A DNA stretch of 6,328 bases from Anaerolineae bacterium. GTDB taxonomy: Bacteria > Chloroflexota > Anaerolineae > JAFGEY01. Below the pieces are notes generated by a model. The model was not told where the DNA came from. It did not search any database and saw nothing but the letters and a program-made list of their open reading frames with translations. Positions 1-6,319 of this stretch are shown piece by piece. Made by a program: the position numbers and the translations under genes. Position 1 is the stretch's first letter. Every line of letters begins with the position of its first letter. The stretch covers positions 1 through 6,328 of the forward strand of contig JAFGJF010000054.1 of NCBI GenBank assembly GCA_016929205.1. The letters run 5' to 3'.

Positions 1-198
1 GGGTTTCTGGACTTGACCGGCCCGATTGATTCTTCTTTCGTTTGTTAATGTGCTGTTGCTGCCAATAGGGGGTGTCTAACTCCTCCTCAGATGCGAACGG
101 TGCTTGACGGTACCGCGCGCATTTGAGATCCCATTGGCAAAGCCAAGGGCGCTTGCTCCTCTGACTTTGCAACAGCCCTGGAACTTGAGAGTCAAGCC
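1..198. other. Upstream non-coding region
   Basis: No gene can be supported here. On the + strand one frame stays open from base 1 to a TAA at 46-48 (about 15 codons), which could be the tail of an upstream gene but is too short to judge. The remainder is stop-rich. The stretch contains the small palindrome TTGGCAAAGCCAA (134-146), which extends to a hairpin at 131-149 with one mismatch, and an imperfect hairpin at 146-179 (AGGGC/GCCCT outer stem, TTGC/GCAA inner stem). Neither is followed by a T-run, so I do not call a terminator. The hexamer CTTGAC occurs at 12-17 and 103-108, and again at 198-203 inside the promoter. Confidence 0.6.
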
Positions 199-203
199 TT
201 GAC
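191..203. promoter_or_regulatory. Perfect palindrome over the -35 box (candidate operator)
   Basis: GTCAAG-c-CTTGAC is a perfect 6-bp inverted repeat with a one-base centre. Its right half supplies the first five bases of the -35 box TTGACA (199-204). A further CTTGA at 184-188 forms an overlapping inverted repeat with TCAAG at 192-196. A dimeric regulator bound here would compete with RNA polymerase. The symmetry is seen directly; the operator role is inference, and no regulator gene lies in the window. Confidence 0.4.
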
Positions 204-228
204 AGTTTTATGGATAATGCTTTATACT
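199..228 (+). promoter_or_regulatory. Sigma-70-type promoter for the two-gene surface operon
   Basis: The -35 element TTGACA (199-204) matches the consensus exactly. The -10 element TATACT (223-228) differs from TATAAT at one position, and the spacer is 18 nt. Transcription would start near 234-236, giving a leader of about 50 nt before the ATG at 284. This is the best promoter seen in the upstream region and it is correctly placed for the downstream gene. An alternative GATAAT at 213-218 is only 8 nt from the -35 box and was not preferred. Confidence 0.75.
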
Positions 229-248
229 TAGATTGTCTCCCCAATCTA
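229..248. promoter_or_regulatory. Inverted repeat across the expected transcription start
   Basis: TAGATTG (229-235) and CAATCTA (242-248) are perfect 7-bp inverted copies separated by TCTCCC. The structure begins directly after the -10 box and straddles the predicted +1 site. In DNA it could be an operator that blocks promoter clearance. As RNA only part of the left arm would be transcribed if transcription starts near 235, so an operator is likelier than a leader hairpin. The function is inferred. Confidence 0.4.
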
Positions 249-271
249 CAACTCGAATATGCTTACCAAGC

Positions 272-277
272 AAGGAG
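272..277 (+). promoter_or_regulatory. Ribosome binding site deciding the ATG at 284
   Basis: AAGGAG lies 6 nt before the ATG at 284. The same frame can be opened further upstream with a TTG at 233, but that codon sits at the predicted transcription start and has no Shine-Dalgarno sequence. It would also add 17 residues in front of an otherwise normal signal peptide. The ATG at 284 is therefore chosen. Confidence 0.85.
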
Positions 278-283
278 TTTGAG

Positions 284-2173
284 ATGAACAACTTGGGCTT
301 TTGGTTCCGTCCTTTGCACAGGTTTGGATGTTTGGTCGCGCTTTTGCTGCTGGTGGTTCCCCTTGCGCAGGCGAAAGAGATTGCCCCGGCCGTTTCTATT
401 CCACCACAAACCAACCCCAACCCTCCTGCCACACCGGTCAAGCTCATCTTTATCCACCACTCTACGGGAGGGAACTGGTTGGCCGCCCCGAACGACGATC
501 AGCCTTACGGTGACCTGGGCACAGCATTGATGAACAACAATTATTTCGTCAGTGCCACCAACTATGGCTGGGGGCCGGACAGCATCGGCGACCGCACAGA
601 CATCCCCAATTGGCCGGAATGGTTCGCCGGCTCAGACAGCAGCACGTACCTGAATGCACTGTATAATGAAGGCGGCCAACACATCGGTGATTTTGGCGCC
701 TGGCCTCGCCTGGCAGCCGACCCAGGCGGAGAGAACGAGGTCATCCTATTCAAATCCTGTTTTCCCAACTCTGATCTGTACGGCAGCCCAGACGACCCGC
801 CAGCATCAGCCCCTGACGATCAGTTTACGGTCAGCAATGCCAAAGCGGTCTATAATGACTTGATTGGCTATTTTGAAACACGCCAGGACAAGCTCTTTGT
901 CGTCATTGCTGCACCACCGATGGCCGAATGGGAATACAGCGACGACTATCAGACACCGGCCCAGCGCGCTGCCAACGCTCGTGCCTTTAACAACTGGCTG
1001 GTGAACGAATGGCTAAACAGCTATCCGTATAACAATGTCGCCGTCTTTGATTACTATAACGTGCTCACCAGCAGCGCCGGTGACGCCAACACAAATGACG
1101 CAGGCACGGAGAGTGGCAACCACCACCGCTGGCGGAACGGCACGATCGAGCACGTACAGCCTGTTGAAAACAACTTTTCAGCCTACCCCAGCGGCGACAG
1201 CCACCCCTCAACGGCAGGCCACCAAAAAGCCACCACCGAATTTGTGCCGTTGCTCAATGTTTTCTACAATCGCTGGAAATCTGGAGCGCCGCCCCCGGCC
1301 CAGCCCACGTCCACACCGGCAGAAGCAACCCAGGCCACGCCGACGTCGACGCCAGCTAAAGCTGCCCAGCCTACACCGACAGCCTCATCAGAAACACAGC
1401 CTACACCACCATCGCCTATGGAGGGCGGTATCCTTGACGATTTTGAAACGTCGGCTGGCGACTGGCACAGCAACGCTGAAACCGGATCGCACATCGTATG
1501 CACGATGGATACCGAAATGGCACACGCTGGGACAGCCTCGTTACGCCTCCAATTCGAGATTGCGCTCTATGGATGGGTCGATTGCGGCACGACATTCGAG
1601 TCTCTCCAGGATTGGCGTGCCGGAGATGGGCTTTCCCTCTGGGCGCGCACCGACAATGCAGGGCAGTGGGTGACGCTGATGCTTTTCTCCGGCGATCCCA
1701 ACGCACCAACGCCTATGGAGACGAGCTGGCAGATCCAAGAAGACTGGATCCAGTTTGTTTTTGCGTGGTCAGACTTTGCCAAGGCAGAATGGGCCGACGC
1801 GAGCAGCCTGAACGCCGTCGATCCATCGCGAATAACGGGCTATGGATTCAACATCTTTGCCAATGAAGCCGCTACCAAAGGCACGCTATGGATCGACGAT
1901 CTTGGCTTAGCCAGTGGGGAAATACAGCCGCCACCTCAAGCGTCTGCTCCCACCGCGACACCGGCAGCCGAGCCAGAAGCGACGCCAACTCCAACAGCGA
2001 TACAGGAAAAACTGACCCCAACTGCCACGCCCAGGCCCGTCGAGTCAGAGCCGGCCGAGCCCGGCGAACCCAAAGGTAGGCTGTGTACATCTGCTATCGT
2101 GCTGCCCTTGTTCGCGGCAGGTATCGTGCTGACAGGACGCCCAAAGAATCGCTCCGGTAGGAGAACGAGATGA
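284..2173 (+). CDS. Secreted SGNH-like hydrolase with CBM11-like domain and C-terminal surface anchor
   Basis: A 629-residue exported protein, probably an esterase-type hydrolase acting on polysaccharide at the cell surface. Residues 1-30 form a signal peptide (hydrophobic core 17-27, likely cleavage after AQA at 28-30). The catalytic-like domain covers about 52-333. It opens with a beta-strand and HHSTGGN (58-64, candidate nucleophile Ser60), contains FKSCFPNSDL (156-165), and ends with GDSHPSTAGH (304-313), where Asp305 and His307 resemble the Asp-x-x-His block of SGNH/GDSL enzymes with one residue fewer. A Thr/Pro linker (338-378) leads to a carbohydrate-binding module of CBM11/CBM30 style (about 382-544), starting ILDDFE and ending GTLWIDDLGLA. 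A second Thr/Pro linker precedes Leu-Cys (600-601), a short hydrophobic run (602-618) and a basic tail, like a sorting signal. The classical GDS motif is absent, so esterase activity is a guess; export and binding-module architecture are firmer. The gene overlaps the next by 4 nt. Confidence 0.8.
   Translation: MNNLGFWFRPLHRFGCLVALLLLVVPLAQAKEIAPAVSIPPQTNPNPPATPVKLIFIHHSTGGNWLAAPNDDQPYGDLGTALMNNNYFVSATNYGWGPDSIGDRTDIPNWPEWFAGSDSSTYLNALYNEGGQHIGDFGAWPRLAADPGGENEVILFKSCFPNSDLYGSPDDPPASAPDDQFTVSNAKAVYNDLIGYFETRQDKLFVVIAAPPMAEWEYSDDYQTPAQRAANARAFNNWLVNEWLNSYPYNNVAVFDYYNVLTSSAGDANTNDAGTESGNHHRWRNGTIEHVQPVENNFSAYPSGDSHPSTAGHQKATTEFVPLLNVFYNRWKSGAPPPAQPTSTPAEATQATPTSTPAKAAQPTPTASSETQPTPPSPMEGGILDDFETSAGDWHSNAETGSHIVCTMDTEMAHAGTASLRLQFEIALYGWVDCGTTFESLQDWRAGDGLSLWARTDNAGQWVTLMLFSGDPNAPTPMETSWQIQEDWIQFVFAWSDFAKAEWADASSLNAVDPSRITGYGFNIFANEAATKGTLWIDDLGLASGEIQPPPQASAPTATPAAEPEATPTPTAIQEKLTPTATPRPVESEPAEPGEPKGRLCTSAIVLPLFAAGIVLTGRPKNRSGRRTR
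2159..2163 (+). promoter_or_regulatory. Ribosome binding site of the lipoprotein gene
   Basis: AGGAG (within GGTAGGAG, 2156-2163) lies 6 nt before the ATG at 2170, inside the last codons of the preceding gene. The start ATG overlaps that gene's TGA stop as ATGA. This supports both the chosen start and translational coupling of the two genes. Confidence 0.85.
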
Positions 2174-5007
2174 AGCGCAGGACTACCCTGCTTGTCGTTG
2201 GCCTGGTCGCACTGACTGTTTTGGCCTGCAATCTGGGTTCTATGCAGAATGCGACAGAACAAGCACCCTCGACCAAAGCATCCCAACAGCGCGCAACCGG
2301 CACGCCAACAGCGCTCGCCCGCCAAACAAACCCACCCATGCAGACAGCTACGACACGCCAGTTGGCCACAGAAACGGCTACGGCGCGCCCGGAGAGCCAA
2401 CCGGGCGCAGAGTCGACCAAATCGCTTGCGGTTGCTACGCCGGTTCCTACCTGTCCATTGTTTTCTACGCCGCAAGCTCCGCCGGCACCCACGTCTTTGA
2501 ACCTCCGGCTCCAGGTAGTAAACCCGGCGAACACGGACAGCGGCGTCGAACCTGTGACATCGGGCGTGCCGCTGCCACATGACCTGAACATCACCGATCC
2601 GGCGCAACTGCAACTGGTCAATACCGATGGCGCACCAATCATGGCCCAATTCACGCCATTGGCCCGTTGGGGGGGAGCGCCAGACGACGAGAGCAAGCCA
2701 ATCCGCTGGCTGCTGATTGACTTTCAGGCCGCCGTTTGCGCCGGAGCAACAGGACATTATTTTCTCCAGGAAGGCGGGCCAGGACCGACACCTCCCTCTC
2801 CCTTGACCGTGACGGACGATGCAGACAGCGTGGTGATCGACACCGGCGCAGCACAGTTCAGAATCAGCAAACGCGATGGCCGCCTGGTCACCCCCGGGCT
2901 GTCGGAGCCATTGTACGCCCGGGCACACGCTGCCGGCGTCGAGTATACAACTGGCGGCGACGTAACGATCCACGTAGCCTTACAAGGTCCATTGCGCGCT
3001 TCTGTTCACGTCAAAGGCGCTTACCGCGACACCGACGGCTCATCGCTGCTCGACTATACAACCCGCTTCTGGTTTTATGCCGGACAGTCTGCCGTTCGCC
3101 TTTTTCACACGGTTGAGAACAATACCCCTTGCCCGCTGCGCGAATATGACCAGATCGATTGTTATCGCATTGGTTCGGAAGGCAGCGTCGTATTCGACGA
3201 CCTGAGTCTCATTGTCCCTTCCGACCTTGGGTCAGACTTGACCTACCAGGTTGGCAGCGATGGCGAAACGCTCCGTGGTGACCTTGAGGCCCAACTCAAC
3301 CTTGTCCAGGATTCGAACGGCACCGACTCCTGGGATCGCTATCGGACCATAGTCGACTGGGAGGACAATCCATTGGACGCACGCCCACGGATGCAGGCTT
3401 TTGTTTCCTTGCGGGGATATCGCACGACGCTGGGACAAGACACTGTGGACAGCGGCGATCATGCGCCCGGCTGGCTCAGCGTCTCGGGAGACGGTGGAAC
3501 ATGGCGTGTTGGCATGCGCGAGTTCTGGCAAAATTTTCCCAAGGCGCTGCGCGCCGCACCTGATGGCACGATCGAACTGGGTCTCTTTCCGGCCGAGTTT
3601 GGAACAGACGAGTATGCGTTTACGCTTCGCGCTGGCGAGCACAAAACGCACGAGATCATGCTTTCTTTTTCTGCCTCAACAGGAGAAGCAGATCCCGATC
3701 CATTGGGCAACACGTCTCTCTTTGCCCAGGCTCCGTCACAATGGTACATCGACAGCGGCGTATTTGGTCCAACGGCAGTCATCGATCACAAAGCATGGCC
3801 CGACCACGAAGACTATGTTGATGCACAACTCGACACCGCACCAACGTACGAAACGTGGATGGACTGGCAGCCCAATTTGCTCGCCTCGATCGCGTTTTAT
3901 GACATGTATGGCATTTACGACTATGGCGACTGGCCAATCGATTACGAAGGATACGGCGGTACGCCTCTGAATGTCAAATATGACAACGATTACGGCGCGT
4001 GGCTGCAATGGGTACGGGGTGGAGATCCACGCTGGTTCAGCATCGCCGAAGCACTTGACCGGCACACCGCAGACATTGACGTCTTGCACACCCTGCACAG
4101 CCCACGACACTGGAGCGACGGTATCGCTTTCGGGCACAGTTTGCATGACGAGGACGGTTTTACCAACCCCCACCGCAACGAAGGTGGCAATCATCCTGAT
4201 ACCGCCTTTGGTATGCTTGGTTTACTGACCACCTATTACCTGACCGGCTATGAAAAAGCCTACGAAACGGCAATCGAGTTAGCCGACAGCATCGAATACC
4301 GGCTACATCACGACAATAACTTGTGTGCTCGTTTTCCCGACTGCAGCGGCGAAGGCTATGCCCTCGCAGAAGGGATGTATGATGCAGGATGCCGGCCTGC
4401 AGCCAATACGCTGCGCATCGCCGTCGCCGCCTACCGCGCCACAGCAGATCCACGCTACCTGGCGGTCGCCGACGCGTTGGTGGATTGGGCCAGGGCAGAA
4501 AAACAACCTTATATCAACGGACCTACAGGCGAGGATTGGGCCATGCGGCCGTGGATGCTGAACCTGTACTTGCGCGCGCTGTCCGAGTACATTGATATGC
4601 GAAGCGAATTTGATCTGGCCGATCCCTATGAAGCGACCAAATCCTTTTTATCCTATGCCGACTGGCTGCGCACCTACGCCTGGATCGAACTCGAAGCGGG
4701 TGATCGCGCCGCCTATCCATACGAGTGGTTCTTTGATGGGCGACAGGGCGATCCAAATGACGAGTATGCCCTGGGCAACAACATTCCATCCCTCAACAAC
4801 TGGCTGCTCTTGGGTGCTGACGCAATGGCCTATGCCTATCGCCTGAGCGAGGACGACGACTATATGCAGCGCGCGATGGTTCTTTTCCACACCGGCAGTC
4901 GCGATCCGTGGTTTGAGGGCGATACCAATACCTATGCACAATGTAAAGAAACGGCCAACAGCGTCAGCTTTGGACACGTTTTTTTATACGAATGGCGCAG
5001 GCGATAA
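2170..5007 (+). CDS. Lipoprotein of the PcRGLX/YetA exo-rhamnogalacturonan lyase-like superfamily
   Basis: A 945-residue surface lipoprotein, probably a polysaccharide lyase or related carbohydrate-active enzyme. Residues 1-20 are a lipoprotein signal peptide: KRR, a hydrophobic core and the lipobox VLAC with Cys20 as the lipidation site. A Thr/Pro/Ala/Gln-rich spacer (about 21-108) follows. The segment 111-205 resembles the N-terminal RIFT barrel of the PcRGLX/YetA family (SGVPLPHDL at 131-139, then AQF, LARW and PIRWLLIDFQA at 177-187). A beta-sandwich follows (about 215-505). The last part (about 520-945) is helix-rich and looks like the alpha/alpha toroid, with YDYGDW (583-588), the YDNDYGAWLQW region (604-614), RHTADIDVLHT (631-641), GHSLHD (655-660) and RNEGGNH (669-675). 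I matched these by recalled pattern, so the family is likely but the substrate and catalytic residues are not established. The gene ends with tandem stops TAATGA. Confidence 0.8.
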   Translation: MKRRTTLLVVGLVALTVLACNLGSMQNATEQAPSTKASQQRATGTPTALARQTNPPMQTATTRQLATETATARPESQPGAESTKSLAVATPVPTCPLFSTPQAPPAPTSLNLRLQVVNPANTDSGVEPVTSGVPLPHDLNITDPAQLQLVNTDGAPIMAQFTPLARWGGAPDDESKPIRWLLIDFQAAVCAGATGHYFLQEGGPGPTPPSPLTVTDDADSVVIDTGAAQFRISKRDGRLVTPGLSEPLYARAHAAGVEYTTGGDVTIHVALQGPLRASVHVKGAYRDTDGSSLLDYTTRFWFYAGQSAVRLFHTVENNTPCPLREYDQIDCYRIGSEGSVVFDDLSLIVPSDLGSDLTYQVGSDGETLRGDLEAQLNLVQDSNGTDSWDRYRTIVDWEDNPLDARPRMQAFVSLRGYRTTLGQDTVDSGDHAPGWLSVSGDGGTWRVGMREFWQNFPKALRAAPDGTIELGLFPAEFGTDEYAFTLRAGEHKTHEIMLSFSASTGEADPDPLGNTSLFAQAPSQWYIDSGVFGPTAVIDHKAWPDHEDYVDAQLDTAPTYETWMDWQPNLLASIAFYDMYGIYDYGDWPIDYEGYGGTPLNVKYDNDYGAWLQWVRGGDPRWFSIAEALDRHTADIDVLHTLHSPRHWSDGIAFGHSLHDEDGFTNPHRNEGGNHPDTAFGMLGLLTTYYLTGYEKAYETAIELADSIEYRLHHDNNLCARFPDCSGEGYALAEGMYDAGCRPAANTLRIAVAAYRATADPRYLAVADALVDWARAEKQPYINGPTGEDWAMRPWMLNLYLRALSEYIDMRSEFDLADPYEATKSFLSYADWLRTYAWIELEAGDRAAYPYEWFFDGRQGDPNDEYALGNNIPSLNNWLLLGADAMAYAYRLSEDDDYMQRAMVLFHTGSRDPWFEGDTNTYAQCKETANSVSFGHVFLYEWRRR

Positions 5008-5016
5008 TGACACGGG

Positions 5017-5043
5017 AGCAAATCCCCTTTGCCGCCATTTGCT
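5017..5043. terminator. Weak inverted repeat between convergent genes, possible terminator
   Basis: AGCAAAT (5017-5023) and ATTTGCT (5037-5043) form a 7-bp stem with a 13-nt loop in the 61-nt gap between the convergent stop codons. The stem is AT-rich and is followed on the + strand by only two more T residues, so an intrinsic terminator is doubtful. A second, shorter pairing (GGGA with TCCC, 5014-5026) competes with it. Its location is what makes the call plausible, and it could serve both strands. Confidence 0.3.
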
Positions 5044-5068
5044 TTGAATCAGGTATAAAAGCCCGGCA

Positions 5069-6304
5069 TCATTTCGTTATCTGCGGTCCCGAGGTAGGAA
5101 AAGGGGTCGGCGTCGAGGTCGGCGTCGGCGTCGAGGTCGGCGTATAGGTCGGCGTTACAGTAAACGTCGGTGTAGGTGTTACGGTAGGGGTGGCGGTGAG
5201 CGTATGGGTCGCCGTCGGTGTGTCGGTGGGCGTGCTGGTAGATGTACTGGTCAGCGTACTCGTCGCGGTGGACGTACTGGTCGGCGTGGGTGTCCTCACA
5301 AAGTCCCATCCCCATAATGAACCGACTATCACAATCCCAAATACGGCAATCAATGCAAGCCCGATCAAACCAATCACAACGATGACGCGCAGATCGAACC
5401 TGGTATCTGGTTGGATATCTTGGCCTGAAAAGGGAACTGAACGCACCGACAGCTCGGGCAAGGGTTGTGTATCCGCCAGGCCGTCGTCCAAGGATCTTCG
5501 ATCTTTTGTTTGTGTTTGCGTTTGCGCTTGTTCACGAACCTGGAAGACAATGACCGTGATGTTGTCGGGACCACCCGCCAGATTTGCGAGCTCGATCAAC
5601 CGGCCGGTAGCCTGATCAGGTGCAAACTGGTTCACAACACGCGCCATCTCTTCATCGGCAACCTGTCCGCTGAGTCCATCCGAGCACAACAAGACAGCAT
5701 CTCCCGGATCGAGCAAGAGCTCGAATGTATCAACCTGAATATCAGCCTGATGCCCTACGCAACGTGTGACCACGCTGCGATACATGTGAACCCGGGCTTC
5801 TTCTTCGGTTAATACACCTGCTTTGACCTGCTCGGCCACCCAAGAGTGATCGTGAGTAATCTGTTTAGCCTCGCCATTACGGATCAAATAAGCACGACTA
5901 TCCCCCACACTGGCAATCGTCAACCAATCATCATGCACCGTCGCCGCGACCACGGTCGTGCCCATACCCGTCTGTGATTTGTTTAATATCGATTGCTCGT
6001 ACACTCGGCGGTTGGCGGCCTTGATCGCTTCCTCTAGCCGCATGACAGATGGCAAAACGAGATCGTCTTGATCATCGTAATAGCTGGCAAAAAGGATATC
6101 GAGTGCCAGTTGACTGGCAATCTCCCCGGCAGCATGCCCACCCATCCCGTCGGCCACGGCAAAAAGCCGCCCTCGTTGAGACCACAAATGGGGTGCTTGG
6201 GCCTGACCAGCAATCCGCCACGCGTCTTCGTTGAGCTGCCGTCGTCTGCCGGGATCTGTTTGGCCGGCCGATATGATCTGCCAGGATGTATAGCCTATAG
6301 TCAA
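5069..6304 (-). CDS. PP2C-family Ser/Thr protein phosphatase, membrane-anchored with Thr/Pro tail
   Basis: A 411-residue protein phosphatase of the bacterial PrpC/Stp/PstP type, which removes phosphate from Ser/Thr residues using two or three Mn/Mg ions and usually opposes a PknB-like kinase. The catalytic domain (about 8-257) has the expected motifs in order: RRxLNED (21-27), ADGMGGHAAGE (51-61), GMGTTVVAA (113-121), VGDSRAYLIRNG (133-144), THDHSWV (150-156), LCSDGLSG (206-213) and GGPDNITVIV (244-253). The likely metal ligands Asp27, Asp52, Asp209 and Asp247 are all present, so it should be active. A linker with a QTQTQT run (261-266) leads to one membrane helix (about 307-329). A Thr/Pro/Ser-rich tail (338-406) then lies outside the cell with no recognisable domain. 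The start is TTG, chosen because AGGAGG precedes it by 9 nt and an in-frame TGA lies just upstream (6323-6325). No kinase gene is visible; a partner may lie beyond the right edge. Confidence 0.95.
   Translation of the reverse strand: MTIGYTSWQIISAGQTDPGRRRQLNEDAWRIAGQAQAPHLWSQRGRLFAVADGMGGHAAGEIASQLALDILFASYYDDQDDLVLPSVMRLEEAIKAANRRVYEQSILNKSQTGMGTTVVAATVHDDWLTIASVGDSRAYLIRNGEAKQITHDHSWVAEQVKAGVLTEEEARVHMYRSVVTRCVGHQADIQVDTFELLLDPGDAVLLCSDGLSGQVADEEMARVVNQFAPDQATGRLIELANLAGGPDNITVIVFQVREQAQTQTQTKDRRSLDDGLADTQPLPELSVRSVPFSGQDIQPDTRFDLRVIVVIGLIGLALIAVFGIVIVGSLWGWDFVRTPTPTSTSTATSTLTSTSTSTPTDTPTATHTLTATPTVTPTPTFTVTPTYTPTSTPTPTSTPTPFPTSGPQITK
5087..5293 (-). repeat. Low-complexity Thr/Pro-encoding tract in the phosphatase gene
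   Basis: This stretch encodes the Thr/Pro/Ser tail of the phosphatase (residues 338-406) and is built from degenerate ACG-CCG/ACC-type codon pairs, read on the + strand as repeated GTCGGCGT-like blocks. It creates long open frames in other registers and on the opposite strand; those are by-products of the repeat, not genes. The amino-acid bias is kept while codons vary, which suggests selection on the protein for most of its length. Confidence 0.85.
5106..5141. repeat. Perfect 18-bp tandem duplication
   Basis: GTCGGCGTCGAGGTCGGC is present twice, head to tail, at 5106-5123 and 5124-5141. In the phosphatase it encodes two copies of TPTSTP (residues 388-399). The unit is a multiple of three, so copy-number change would keep the frame. 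The identical DNA, compared with the more degenerate repeats further upstream in the gene, points to a recent duplication. Confidence 0.9.
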
Positions 6305-6313
6305 ATTGACTTT

Positions 6314-6319
6314 CCTCCT
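6314..6319 (-). promoter_or_regulatory. Ribosome binding site supporting the TTG start of the phosphatase
   Basis: Read on the minus strand, AGGAGG lies 9 nt before TTG at 6304-6302. No ATG or GTG in this frame lies between the upstream in-frame TGA (6325-6323) and the TTG. An ATG at 6326 sits in another frame and overlaps the Shine-Dalgarno sequence, so it is not the start. Confidence 0.8.

Noticed and set aside
65..87. Minus-strand AGGAGGAG (80-87) as the start of a divergent gene
   Set aside because: No ATG or GTG follows at a suitable distance, and the only nearby TTG meets a stop after a few codons.
146..179. Imperfect hairpin upstream of the promoter as a terminator of a preceding gene
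   Set aside because: The stem is interrupted by an internal loop and there is no T-run after it.
233..283. TTG at 233 as an upstream start for the hydrolase gene
   Set aside because: It coincides with the predicted transcription start, has no ribosome binding site, and would place 17 residues in front of a normal signal peptide.
1035..1673. Plus-strand open frame of 212 codons inside the hydrolase gene
   Set aside because: Its product is a Pro/Arg/His-rich shift of the Thr/Pro linker and surrounding domains. The frame in use has a signal peptide, domains and a good ribosome binding site.
1936..2973. Long minus-strand open frame (345 codons) across the junction of the two surface genes
   Set aside because: It lies opposite two well-supported genes, has a Cys/Arg/Gly-rich composition typical of antisense frames in GC-rich DNA, no recognisable domain, and spans the junction of two genes on the other strand.
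5049..5315. Minus-strand Asp/Ala/His/Tyr repeat frame overlapping the phosphatase tail
   Set aside because: It is the same low-complexity DNA read in another register. It has no start signal and no domain.
5190..5615. Plus-strand open frame starting with a Val-rich repeat opposite the phosphatase
   Set aside because: The Val/Gly repeat is the reverse reading of the Thr/Pro codon tract, and the rest is antisense to conserved PP2C motifs.
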